Assembly (NCBI GenBank): GCA_018500045.2
Contig: JAHBAQ020000026.1
Location: forward strand, 1-18,027
DNA: 18,027 bases
Reading direction: 5' to 3'
Origin: Candidatus Shapirobacteria bacterium
GTDB lineage: Bacteria; Patescibacteriota; Microgenomatia; UBA12405
Positions 1 to 7,629 of this stretch are shown piece by piece. Each line of letters starts with the position of its first letter. Within the stretch, counting starts at the first letter, position 1. Below the pieces are notes generated by a model. It did not search any database, was not told the origin of the DNA, and saw nothing but the letters and a program-made list of their open reading frames with translations. A program made the translations under genes and the position numbers.

Positions 1-521
1 AGATCTAAATGTCCGAGAAAATAACCGTTTAAAAAATTTGATTTTGGAGCGAGTTTATAAAGTCCAGTGAAATAAGAAAATGATCTCCAAGGCGTAGGAA
101 ACCCTCGGTGACATTCAGGTTGCATTTGGCCGGTTTTAACTAATTTAATATAACAGGTAGCAGCATCAGCACTGGAGTTAGTTTCAAAAAAATCAATCAT
201 AGTCTTAAAAGTATTTTTCTCAACTAAAGTGTCAGGGTTGAGAAATAGAACATATTTGCTTTTTGGATCAGATATTTTTAAGCCCTGGTTGTTACCGGCA
301 GCAAAGCCACGGTTGTCGTTTAAAATTAAGAATTTAGTATTAGGGCAATTAATTTCACGGGCTAAATTGATGCTTTGATCGGTAGAACAATTGTCGGTAA
401 TAATAATTTCGATTTGATAGTCACCTAATTCTGATTGAGAGATACTTTCAAGACATTTTTGCAGATAATCCCCTGAATTGTAATTTAGAATGATAACGGA
501 TAAATCAATGTGATTAGTCAT
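1..521 (-). CDS. Family 2 glycosyltransferase, rhamnosyltransferase-like (partial, C-terminus outside window)
   Basis: The reading frame opens at the ATG on 521-519 and runs off the left edge, so only about 173 N-terminal residues are visible. The protein begins with a typical GT2 (GT-A fold) strand, LSVIILNYNS. A TDNCSTDQS segment (the usual DN-S-D nucleotide loop), a DNRGFAAGNNQG segment and FLNPDT follow, where NPD stands at the metal-binding DxD position. This layout is typical of processive or rhamnosyl-type GT2 enzymes that add one sugar from a nucleotide donor on the cytoplasmic face. The start overlaps the stop of the upstream GT4 gene by 8 nt (ATGACTAA) with no Shine-Dalgarno, so translation is probably coupled. 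Donor and acceptor cannot be told from sequence. Confidence 0.88.
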   Translation of the reverse strand, partial: MTNHIDLSVIILNYNSGDYLQKCLESISQSELGDYQIEIIITDNCSTDQSINLAREINCPNTKFLILNDNRGFAAGNNQGLKISDPKSKYVLFLNPDTLVEKNTFKTMIDFFETNSSADAATCYIKLVKTGQMQPECHRGFPTPWRSFSYFTGLYKLAPKSNFLNGYFLGHLD

Positions 522-1728
522 TGGTAATTTTTTGATAAATTTGGTTTAAACCGTTAACACTGTTTTGATAAGAGTATTTACTGGCAATAAGTTTATGAGC
601 GGCTTCTCCCATAGTGATTCTTTTTTTATTGTCTTTTAAGAGGTTGATAGTATTTTTACCTATATCTTGATAATTACAAACAATAGATTCTTTAAAATTT
701 TCGATTTTGATGCCGCCCATACCTTCGGGAGTAGTAACTATGGGCAGTCGACAGGCCATGGCTTCGAGGAATTTATTTCGAGTACCGCCACCGCTTCCCA
801 TTGGAGCCAGAAGTAACCAGCAGTATTGGTAGTAGTACATAGGATCGTGGGCTTGACCGTCAAAATCAGCTTCCTCGACAATAATATCATCGGACCTATA
901 ATGGCTATAATAATCGGGAGCGTGGCGACCGATAATGTAAAGTTTACAGTCCGGTATGGTTTTTTTGATTTCTGGCCAGGAATCTTTGATAATCATTTCA
1001 ACAGATTCTCTGTTTTGCATCCATTTCATATTGGAGACTCCAAAAAGAACTGAGGGAAATTTACTTTTTGGGGTTTTTGGGTTTGATTCAAAAAACTTAT
1101 TATCAACACCATTTTGAAAAAGTTCAATATCGGTTCTGCCGGTAACTTTGGAAATTAATTCTCTGTCTTCTTCAGCAAAAGCAACTACGGTTCGGGTGTT
1201 TTTCCAATAATAAGTTTCCCAAAATTTTAACTTTAGAACATCAACCCAAAGCAAAGGTCGGAGTAGTTTTTTCCAACCAGTAATGGTTTCGACGTAGTGT
1301 TTATAAACATTGTATTCAACGGTTAAATCAACCAAAACAATAGGAACTTTGGTTTTTGGTATGTTGGGCATAGGATAAAAACAATCACAATGAATTAGGT
1401 CAAATTTGTCTGTTTCGAGTTCTTGTTTTATGGCCTGGCGGAAATTTTTATTGATATGTTTAACCACTAAAAAAGGATATTGACTGAATCCGGTAAGAAA
1501 AACTTTTTTTGGGTCCCAAGTTTTACCACGTTTGACAACAATGACTTTTTTGCAGAACTGCTGAACATCACTTAAACCTTCTTCGTCAGGACTGAGACAA
1601 ATAAGAGTGATATCGTTATCTGGAGAGAGATATTTTATGGAATAAAAGGAACTATTTTGTCCGCCTGATTGAGAAAGTCTAGGAATGTACGGGGTAATCA
1701 TTAAAATTTTTCGTTTATGTTTTTTCAT
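514..1728 (-). CDS. GT4-type glycosyltransferase
   Basis: This 404-residue GT-B fold transferase has no signal peptide and probably acts on the inner face of the membrane. The N-terminal acceptor domain carries MITPYIPRLSQSGGQ (residues 10-24), the glycine-rich loop common to GT4 enzymes. The C-terminal donor domain has VLFGVSNMKW near 227-236 and GSGGGTRNKFLEAMACRLPIVTT at 311-333, which resembles the sugar transferases tied to exopolysaccharide clusters. The classical EX7E pair is not obvious; the GTRNKFLE segment takes its place. The start ATG overlaps the TGA of the O-antigen ligase gene (ATGA, 4 nt), and its own stop overlaps the next GT2 start by 8 nt. It is therefore a central operon member. 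The sugar specificity is unknown. Confidence 0.9.
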   Translation of the reverse strand: MKKHKRKILMITPYIPRLSQSGGQNSSFYSIKYLSPDNDITLICLSPDEEGLSDVQQFCKKVIVVKRGKTWDPKKVFLTGFSQYPFLVVKHINKNFRQAIKQELETDKFDLIHCDCFYPMPNIPKTKVPIVLVDLTVEYNVYKHYVETITGWKKLLRPLLWVDVLKLKFWETYYWKNTRTVVAFAEEDRELISKVTGRTDIELFQNGVDNKFFESNPKTPKSKFPSVLFGVSNMKWMQNRESVEMIIKDSWPEIKKTIPDCKLYIIGRHAPDYYSHYRSDDIIVEEADFDGQAHDPMYYYQYCWLLLAPMGSGGGTRNKFLEAMACRLPIVTTPEGMGGIKIENFKESIVCNYQDIGKNTINLLKDNKKRITMGEAAHKLIASKYSYQNSVNGLNQIYQKITND

Positions 1729-3143
1729 TGTTCTTTATTCTTAATATTTAATGATTGGTGGTATAGAGCCATTATAATCCAAAAGAAATAAGCGACTTTA
1801 GAAGCTTCAAAAACGTCAATAAAAGTAGCATTAGCTAGCATAGTTAACATACAGCCAAAAAAGATTATGGATATTAAATCGTAGTTATTAAATGATTTTT
1901 TGAAAAATAAAGGAAAACTTTTAATAATAAAGAAAATGAAAATTGAACCAAATGTAATTAAACCTAGTAAACCACTTTCACCTAAACATCGGAGATAATC
2001 GTTGTCGGTTGCAAGAGTAATAGAACCAAGACCGCTACCAATAAGTAGGTTTTTTTTCCAGGCATTGATAGCTCTGGGCCATTCGGCGTTGAAACGAATT
2101 TCGCCGGACCTGGCTACTCCAACGTCAGCATCGACTATAGGATACTCTTCTGCTTGATGCCTAACTACAGTGGGTGTAGGTTTTTTAACCTCTCCGGAAG
2201 TAACAGTTGAAGGAGTTGAAGAAGTTGCGGTTGGTATGGCTGTTGGTGCGAGTGTGGGTTGAGGATTTGGTTGATTTTGGGTAGAAAAAAATTGATTTTT
2301 AAGGGCTGGAATAGTGGCAATAATACGTTGATTAAGATCATCAGAATTAAAAATACTAAAAGTAACTAGTCCAGCAACCGGAATGATCCACCAGTATTTT
2401 TTGAGGAGGAAAAGAGTCACACAGGCTCCTCCAAGAAAAGCAAAAATAGAAATTCTTGAGGCGGTTAAGGTGAGTATTTGATATGAGGGTATCCAGACGA
2501 GAAAACTAAAAATTTTTGTAAAGATATTTTTACTGGTGATGGCTACGGCCAGGATAATCACCAAAGCAAGACTCATAAATGCAGCTAAGTCGTAATGTCC
2601 GGCAAAAGTAGAGCTAATTCTGGTCCAAATATTCATTTGAATTAGTTGACCTTTGGAAAATTCAGAATTCATAGTGGAAATAACCGGAAATTGAAGATAT
2701 TTTTGACCATAACCATAAAATGAAACTAGGGCAGTGGAAACAAGAAAAAAAATGTACAAAAAACGGAAATCTTTAATAGATTTAATAGCTTCAAGACAAA
2801 TAAAAAATAGCGATATGTACTCAAAACGACGGAATAAATGAAGAATGAGAATATTGGTGAGTTCTGTTTGATAAATTAAATAAGCATTAATAAAGCTAAC
2901 GATTATAGCTAGGAAGTAAATTAAAACTAATCGGGTAATTTTTACTTTAAATATCGGAAATTTATTTTTTATTTGATAAATGAGCCAGATAATGGCGGCA
3001 ATAGCGACAACAATATCATCTAAACGGATAGCCACATAGGTGTCAGAGACACTGAATAGTGGAAATTTTGGATAGAGAGGTATAAAAACCAATAAAATGC
3101 CTAGAATTGGTCTAAAGATGTTGAATTTTATATTTTTGAACAT
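1725..3143 (-). CDS. O-antigen ligase/polymerase-like membrane protein (Wzy/WaaL family)
   Basis: This is a polytopic membrane protein of about 472 residues that would join or polymerise lipid-linked glycans on the outer face. Near the N-terminus is FRPILGILLVFIPLYPKFPL, followed by many hydrophobic segments. TASRIS (about 227-232) matches the conserved Ser-Arg motif of the family. The Wzy_C-like stretch RAINAWKKNLLIGSGLGS (about 356-373) is followed by NDYLRCLGESGLLG. Before it lies a Pro/Thr/Ser-rich loop (about 289-327), probably outside the membrane. I chose the ATG at 3143-3141 (MFKNIKFN). The frame is open to an ATG at 3230, but that would overlap the upstream GT2 by over 100 nt and adds a hydrophilic leader unlike the family. 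The chosen start overlaps that gene by 16 nt. Ligase and polymerase cannot be separated by sequence alone. Confidence 0.85.
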   Translation of the reverse strand: MFKNIKFNIFRPILGILLVFIPLYPKFPLFSVSDTYVAIRLDDIVVAIAAIIWLIYQIKNKFPIFKVKITRLVLIYFLAIIVSFINAYLIYQTELTNILILHLFRRFEYISLFFICLEAIKSIKDFRFLYIFFLVSTALVSFYGYGQKYLQFPVISTMNSEFSKGQLIQMNIWTRISSTFAGHYDLAAFMSLALVIILAVAITSKNIFTKIFSFLVWIPSYQILTLTASRISIFAFLGGACVTLFLLKKYWWIIPVAGLVTFSIFNSDDLNQRIIATIPALKNQFFSTQNQPNPQPTLAPTAIPTATSSTPSTVTSGEVKKPTPTVVRHQAEEYPIVDADVGVARSGEIRFNAEWPRAINAWKKNLLIGSGLGSITLATDNDYLRCLGESGLLGLITFGSIFIFFIIKSFPLFFKKSFNNYDLISIIFFGCMLTMLANATFIDVFEASKVAYFFWIIMALYHQSLNIKNKEQ

Positions 3144-4054
3144 GCTTGGAGATAGAGGGGGGAAAAATGAATAATACTTCTGATGAAAGCATTGATTTTT
3201 AGCATAAACCTGACGATCGGATATTGCCATTGGGGACGGTGTTTTTTGAAAAATGACAAGATCCCCCGGTATTCATTAAGAATAGGATCGAGTCGACTGG
3301 TAGCCGAGGCACCGCCAAGATGAATAATTTGAGGTCCGACTAGGTACCAAACTTGATTGTTTGGGGTCGTTTTGGAAATACGATAAGCAAGTTCAACCTC
3401 TTCGCCGTACATAAAATAACTTTCGTCAAAACCGTCAATTTTATCTAGTAATGGTTTTCGGGTTAAGAAAAAAGCACCGGTAACCCAATCTTGTGGATGA
3501 TCAGTAAGGTAAAATTTATCTTTGGTATAAAAGGTGGGAGTGTGGGGGTGTAATGGTTTGATTATTTTATTAATAAAAGGAAGATCATCAAGGTTAAGTG
3601 ACCAAGTGATGACGTTGGTCAATGTAGGGAAAAATCCACCAGAGGCTTGAATAGTTTTGTCTCGGTTTAAAAGTTGAGCAGTACAGGTTGATGATTCTGG
3701 ATGAGAACAAAGCCAGTCAAGAGCTTGGCTAATAGCCGAATGAAGAATGATAGTATCGGAGTTTAAAAGAAGGATGTAATTACCTTGAGCAATTTTGATA
3801 CCTTGATTATTAGCCTTGCCAAATCCCCCATTAAAGTCGTTGGTGATGATTATAAACCGACAATTATTTAGTTTTAATGAATTTTTGAATTTTTCGATTT
3901 TTTTAACGCTGTCGTCGTGAGAGTTATTGTCAACAATAATGATTTCGAAGGGAATTTGATGAAGACCTTTGTCTTTGATCACAGAATTAAGACAATCAAT
4001 GGTAATATCGGCTGTGTTATAGGAAATAATGATTATTGATAAAAGTGGTTTCAT
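3128..4054 (-). CDS. Family 2 glycosyltransferase, rhamnosyltransferase-like
   Basis: The 308-residue GT-A enzyme contains LLSIIIISYNTAD (4-16), VDNNSHDDSV (41-50), FNGGFGKANNQG (74-85) and LLLNSDT (95-101), where NSD is the likely metal-binding motif. The later segments VTGAFFLTRK (191-200) and DESYFMYGEEVELAYR (210-225) hold the acidic catalytic-base region usual for the WbbL/rhamnosyltransferase group. There is no extended C-terminal membrane domain. The start ATG overlaps the stop of the upstream unknown gene (ATGA). Its 3' end overlaps the ligase gene, so it is part of the same polycistron. It would transfer one sugar during assembly of the repeat unit; rhamnose is a guess from family resemblance. 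Confidence 0.92.
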   Translation of the reverse strand: MKPLLSIIIISYNTADITIDCLNSVIKDKGLHQIPFEIIIVDNNSHDDSVKKIEKFKNSLKLNNCRFIIITNDFNGGFGKANNQGIKIAQGNYILLLNSDTIILHSAISQALDWLCSHPESSTCTAQLLNRDKTIQASGGFFPTLTNVITWSLNLDDLPFINKIIKPLHPHTPTFYTKDKFYLTDHPQDWVTGAFFLTRKPLLDKIDGFDESYFMYGEEVELAYRISKTTPNNQVWYLVGPQIIHLGGASATSRLDPILNEYRGILSFFKKHRPQWQYPIVRFMLKINAFIRSIIHFSPLYLQACSKI

Positions 4055-4590
4055 TGTTTCTTGATAAAAGATTTAAAGACGAATAAAGTAGTAATAAAAC
4101 TAATTTCAGTGGCAAAAAAGGCAATAAATCTTTTAGGTAGAGTTGTAGGAAAACGTCGAATGGTAATTTTAGCTTTGTATTCTTTGTCTTGATAAATGAG
4201 TTTATTTTTACTGCGGCTTTCCGGTTTAGTAAAAACATCGTTTTCCCATTCGAAACCATTAATATAGATTGATTCTTTGAAAGGTAAGACGAATTCTTCT
4301 AGATAATAACTTTGAATTGTATTAACAATAATTTCTTTAGACTTTTCCGGAGGATGGTTTAAATTAATACGGAATGGACCCGAATAATAGGCTTTGTAGA
4401 AATTCATAACTTCGGTTCGGGTCATATTGGTGTAGTAAGCGGAAACGTTGCTAATTTGGGTAGTATCTCCAGGTAAATTTGATTTAGCACTATTGGGAAG
4501 ATCGGGTAAATTTGGGGTAGGAGAAATCAAATAAAAACCAGTAAAAATATTGAAAATGATAATGATGGAGATTAAGATTTTTTTGGTCAT
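4051..4590 (-). CDS. Unknown small membrane-anchored protein of the polysaccharide operon
   Basis: I do not recognise this 179-residue protein. It has a hydrophobic N-terminal segment (about 4-22, signal anchor or signal peptide) and then a Pro/Asn/Ser-rich linker (PTPNLPDLPNSAKS). The middle is a mixed hydrophilic domain with many Tyr and Lys (YYTNMTRTEVMNFYKAYYSG, LIYQDKEYKAKITIRRFP). A second hydrophobic segment lies near the C-terminus (about 158-174) and ends in FIKKQ. It may therefore have both ends in the membrane and a soluble domain outside. It is linked on both sides by 4-nt ATGA overlaps to the acetyltransferase and a GT2, which implies a fixed role in the same pathway. No catalytic motif is visible. 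Confidence 0.82.
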   Translation of the reverse strand: MTKKILISIIIIFNIFTGFYLISPTPNLPDLPNSAKSNLPGDTTQISNVSAYYTNMTRTEVMNFYKAYYSGPFRINLNHPPEKSKEIIVNTIQSYYLEEFVLPFKESIYINGFEWENDVFTKPESRSKNKLIYQDKEYKAKITIRRFPTTLPKRFIAFFATEISFITTLFVFKSFIKKQ

Positions 4591-5180
4591 TGAAAAAGCA
4601 TAGCTCGACCAAGACGGTAGTCGGGGTTTTTAATTTGACGATCGGAGATCTTTTTGGCTGGTACTCCACCCCAAATTTCAAAATCGGGAATATCTTTAGT
4701 AACAATGGCTCCAGCGGCAACGACAGCTCCTTGGCCAATTTTTACTCCGGGTAAAATAATTGCTCGAGGACCAATAAACACATAATCTCCTATTTCGACG
4801 GGGCCAAAAGAATTACCGTAATCGTCGGAGTTAATATTGTGTTCATCATTGTAAATTAAAACCTGACTGGCAATACCAACGTGGCTGCCAATTTTTAGCG
4901 GGGCACGACCATCCATAAAACAATGATCACCAATGATAGTGTCGTGGCCGATAGTAATGTTACTTGGGTTAAAAAAGCACGCTCCAATATGAATGGTGGA
5001 GCTCCAAGGCATATTGATTCCAGAAATTAGGTAGAAAAATTTTCTGACGAAATGAAGCGGGATAAATCCAACAAAACGAAGGATCATAAGCCAAAATTCA
5101 AGACAAATAGTTGTGAGGCGATTGATGATTTTTTTGATTATTTCTGTAACTCCAAGTGACTTGCCGTTTCTATCTTTCAT
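4587..5180 (-). CDS. Hexapeptide-repeat O-acetyltransferase (WcaF/LbH family)
   Basis: The 197-residue protein has a left-handed beta-helix of hexapeptide repeats from about residue 63 to 165 (for example IHIGACFF, ITIGHDTIIGDH, LKIGSHVGIAS, VEIGDYVFIGPRAIILPGVKIGQGAVV split over several coils). The catalytic histidine is very likely His114 in YNDEHNIN, and the C-terminal WGGVPAKKI (170-178) is the usual cap motif of sugar O-acetyltransferases. A hydrophobic stretch at 22-53 precedes the helix and may associate with the membrane. It would acetylate a sugar of the surface polysaccharide with acetyl-CoA. It is the first gene after a 90-nt gap, so it could start a sub-operon. Its stop overlaps the next start by 4 nt (ATGA). 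Confidence 0.93.
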   Translation of the reverse strand: MKDRNGKSLGVTEIIKKIINRLTTICLEFWLMILRFVGFIPLHFVRKFFYLISGINMPWSSTIHIGACFFNPSNITIGHDTIIGDHCFMDGRAPLKIGSHVGIASQVLIYNDEHNINSDDYGNSFGPVEIGDYVFIGPRAIILPGVKIGQGAVVAAGAIVTKDIPDFEIWGGVPAKKISDRQIKNPDYRLGRAMLFQ

Positions 5181-5185
5181 ACTGT

Positions 5186-5221
5186 AAGTTTATCAAGTTT
5201 ATAAAGTTTATAAAGTCATAA
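5186..5221. repeat. Four tandem 9-nt units (AAGTTTATA-type)
   Basis: The plus strand shows AAGTTTATC, AAGTTTATA, AAGTTTATA and AAGTCATAA in direct succession. On the minus strand this puts several TATAAA-like boxes 6-40 nt upstream of the acetyltransferase start. They could act as weak -10 elements, as a binding site, or simply be a slippage repeat. Confidence 0.75.
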
Positions 5222-5230
5222 AGATTATTT

Positions 5231-5248
5231 ATCCCGATAAATCGGGAT
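5231..5248. repeat. Short perfect inverted repeat ATCCCGAT-AA-ATCGGGAT
   Basis: The 8-nt arms are perfectly complementary around an AA centre, about 20 nt downstream of the stop of the GT4 gene at 5270. There is no clear T-run after it on the minus strand, so it is a weak candidate for an intrinsic terminator. It could instead be a processing or pausing hairpin or a copy of a dispersed palindrome. Confidence 0.6.
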
Positions 5249-5269
5249 CGTGTAAATAGGCAAAATTTG

Positions 5270-6466
5270 TTATTTCATTCCAAATTTAGACCTATTTAAA
5301 CGAATTTTTTGAAAAACTTGCAAGACTGATTTGGCGGTGGAATCCCAAGAAAATTTATCGGCCTGTGTTATGCCTAATTTAGATAATTCTTGCCTAATTT
5401 TGGGGTTTTTAATTTCTATCATTTTTTGACAAAGATCATTAGTATCGGATGGATTGATAAATAAACCGCAATTCTGAACAACTTCGCGGAACGGTGGAAT
5501 ATCAGAAACTATGACTGGGGTACCGACTTTCATTGATTCAATAGCGGGAATACCAAATCCTTCGTAGGTGCTAGGTAAAACCGAAGCAACAGCATTTTGG
5601 TAAAGAGTCCATTTTTGATTTTCGGTAACAAAGTCAGTAAAAACAACGTGTTCTTCGATTTGATATTTCTTGACGGTGGCAAAAATTTCTTCGAATAACC
5701 AGCCTTTTTTGCCGGCAATAACTAGTTTTGGAGGAAACGCTTCCCCAACCTTTCTACCCTCTCCGGGGTATCTATGGACCTTGACAGGGCAGGGAGTTAT
5801 TTTATATTTTTCTAGAAATAATGAATATGATTCGATGAGGAATGGGATGTTTTTGTTGGGCTTGAGAGTACCTAAATAGAGGTAATAGTTATTAGGTTGT
5901 AAGTTGTAAGAAGACAAAATATCTTGTTGGGTTTTTGAGTCAATTTTTGGTGGGGTGTCGACACCGTTGTAGGCAATATGAATTTTGTTGGGATTTATAT
6001 TGTAAGTTTTGATGATTTCATTTTGGGAAAACTGAGAAACGGTGATGATTTGAGACGATTTTTTGAGTGATTCTTTGGTCCAGTTAATAAGTTGGTAAAG
6101 ATCTTTTTTGGTAAATTGGTTTTGAAATTGTAGATAACCGATGTCGTGAATTGTAGGAATAGTAGGAAAAGGTGAAATAGAAGGAGAATAATGACTGGGA
6201 GAAAAAAATAAATTGAGTTTTTCTTTTTGAGTGTAGAGGTGAAATGGTAAGGCGATTCTAGTCCAAAGTTTTGCTGGACCAAAAACTTTATATTGCCAAT
6301 TTTTTCGTGGTTTGGGTAAATCGGACAGAGGTTCTTCTTTAAGATAAATATAGTAGGTATTTTTATTATCTAATTGATAGAGATGCCAAAGAAGTTTAAA
6401 AGCATATTGTCCTACTCCAACTTTATTGGGAATATTGGCTTCATTACCATCAATACCGATAATCAT
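5270..6466 (-). CDS. GT4 glycosyltransferase (mannosyltransferase-like) with an in-frame repeat insertion
   Basis: The 398-residue GT-B enzyme starts MIIGIDGNEANIPNKVGVGQY, typical of the mannosyl/rhamnosyl GT4 group. It carries TIPTIHDIGYL (103-112), ITVSQFSQNEI (141-151) and the donor-domain motif LGTLKPNKNI (198-207). The EX7E pair is intact in EGFGIPAIE (302-310), followed by SDIPPFREVV. Residues about 224-246 (TPCPVKVHRYPGEGRKVGEAFPP) interrupt the usual spacing between the helix after LGTLKPNKN and the strand PKLVIAGKKGW. Their DNA belongs to the dispersed GC-rich repeat family (see 5727-5797). No Shine-Dalgarno precedes the start, which lies 24 nt after the stop of a related GT4. It probably adds a mannose-like sugar, but that is inferred. 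Confidence 0.92.
   Translation of the reverse strand: MIIGIDGNEANIPNKVGVGQYAFKLLWHLYQLDNKNTYYIYLKEEPLSDLPKPRKNWQYKVFGPAKLWTRIALPFHLYTQKEKLNLFFSPSHYSPSISPFPTIPTIHDIGYLQFQNQFTKKDLYQLINWTKESLKKSSQIITVSQFSQNEIIKTYNINPNKIHIAYNGVDTPPKIDSKTQQDILSSYNLQPNNYYLYLGTLKPNKNIPFLIESYSLFLEKYKITPCPVKVHRYPGEGRKVGEAFPPKLVIAGKKGWLFEEIFATVKKYQIEEHVVFTDFVTENQKWTLYQNAVASVLPSTYEGFGIPAIESMKVGTPVIVSDIPPFREVVQNCGLFINPSDTNDLCQKMIEIKNPKIRQELSKLGITQADKFSWDSTAKSVLQVFQKIRLNRSKFGMK
5727..5797 (-). repeat. GC-rich dispersed repeat, copy A, inside a GT4 gene
   Basis: The plus strand at 5779-5794 reads CCTTGACAGGGCAGGG, identical to copies at 8127-8142 and 12597-12612. Adjoining it is a G/C-rich block with another small inverted pair (TACCC near 5755, GGGTA near 5766). 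It is read in frame as about 23 Pro/Gly/Lys/Arg-rich residues that the family does not normally have at this site. Element borders are approximate. Confidence 0.7.
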
Positions 6467-6474
6467 TTTAGTTT

Positions 6475-6502
6475 TTAGATCGTTAGAGCTTTAGATCTTT
6501 AG
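6475..6502. repeat. AT-rich dispersed repeat (AGATCTAA type) at a gene junction
   Basis: TTTTAGATCGTTAG and TTTAGATCTTTAG are read in succession across the stop of one GT4 and the leader of the next. The same AGATC/TTAGAT units recur inside coding regions near 8424-8450, 9531-9552, 9615-9647, 9855-9892 and 10115-10145. Confidence 0.5.
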
Positions 6503-7627
6503 TGAGTTGTAAATTTGTAAAGTTTGTTGGGCGGTTTTGATCCAAGAGAATTGTTGGGCAGTTTCAAGACCCTTTTTACCAAGTTGTTGACGGAGTTTTT
6601 GCGATTGAACCATTTTTTCGATGGCTTTACTAATTTCATCGACTGAGGTTGGGTCGACTAAAATAGAGCAATCTTGGGCAATTTCTTTGAGAGAAGAATT
6701 ATTACTAGTGATGACCGGTATACCAACTTTGAGTGATTTGATAATAGGTAAACCGAAGCCTTCATAAAGTGATGGGTAAGCCAGACAAATAGCGCTAGCG
6801 TGGAGAGCGACCATATCTTTTTCTGGTATGAATCCAAGGATTTTAACATTAGGATTTTTGGTAGAAATATCATTTCCCCAACCGTATTTTCCAGTAATAG
6901 CCAATTCGGTTTTGGTTTTGGGGTATTTCTGTTTGAACTTTAGAAAAGCCTCGATAAGGCGGCTGAGATTTTTTCTGGGTTCTCTGGTACCTTGAGCCAA
7001 AATAAAATTTTCTAGACCATACTGTTTTTTAATGACATCTTTTTTCTTTTGTTGTAATTTCGGTGATAATTTTAAAAATTCACCATATTTATTTTCGGCA
7101 GCTTCATAAATGACGGTGATTTTTTGAATATCAATTTTAGGGAAGAGTTTAATTAAATCTGATTTGGTATTTTGGGAAACACAAATGAAACAAAAACATT
7201 TTTTGACAGCCCAAAACATTTTTCGACGGTGGGCGTTAATGACCTTTGGATGATGCCATTCTGGATGTAAAAATGGAGTTAAATCGTGAACTGTGGTTAT
7301 AGTTTTAGCAGATACAGTTGGTGGTTGAGTCCAATCTGAAGTGTGAAAGATATCGCATTTGCCAATCAAAAACTCTATCGGGATTAATCTTAATTGATTC
7401 CATAAAATTTGAAGTAAGGTTGGAGGTAAACGAAACTGATAAATAGAAACATTAGAATTAATAGATAAATCTTTGATCTCTTTTGGTAAAGGGAGTCTGA
7501 GTGAGGAATAAAAAAGTTTATAATGATTGGTTTTATCGGTTTTGACTAGGTTCCGAACTAGATTTAAAGTGTAATTACTAACACCGGTTTGGTAACTAAC
7601 TGAAGAGACATCAATTCCAACTATCAT
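6491..7627 (-). CDS. GT4 glycosyltransferase (mannosyltransferase-like) with altered EX7E motif
   Basis: The 378-residue protein is a paralogue-like relative of the neighbouring GT4: it starts MIVGIDVSSVSYQTGVSNY and has ITTVHDLTPFLHPEW (110-124), the ICVSQNTKSDL segment (148-158) and AQGTREPRKNLSRLIEAF (211-228). In the donor site the usual EX7E is EGFGLPIIK, so the second glutamate is Lys297 (the codon at 6739-6737 reads AAA). Loss of that glutamate is unusual and could lower or alter activity. The rest of the fold is complete and nothing else suggests decay. It starts 2 nt after the stop of the upstream GT2 gene, without a Shine-Dalgarno. It is likely cytoplasmic, acting on a lipid-linked glycan. 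Confidence 0.9.
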   Translation of the reverse strand: MIVGIDVSSVSYQTGVSNYTLNLVRNLVKTDKTNHYKLFYSSLRLPLPKEIKDLSINSNVSIYQFRLPPTLLQILWNQLRLIPIEFLIGKCDIFHTSDWTQPPTVSAKTITTVHDLTPFLHPEWHHPKVINAHRRKMFWAVKKCFCFICVSQNTKSDLIKLFPKIDIQKITVIYEAAENKYGEFLKLSPKLQQKKKDVIKKQYGLENFILAQGTREPRKNLSRLIEAFLKFKQKYPKTKTELAITGKYGWGNDISTKNPNVKILGFIPEKDMVALHASAICLAYPSLYEGFGLPIIKSLKVGIPVITSNNSSLKEIAQDCSILVDPTSVDEISKAIEKMVQSQKLRQQLGKKGLETAQQFSWIKTAQQTLQIYNSLKI

Positions 7628-7629
7628 AA

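Noticed and set aside
3144..3230. 29-residue N-terminal extension of the O-antigen ligase-like protein
   Set aside because: It would overlap the upstream GT2 by 103 nt and adds a hydrophilic leader not seen in the family; the later ATG fits better.
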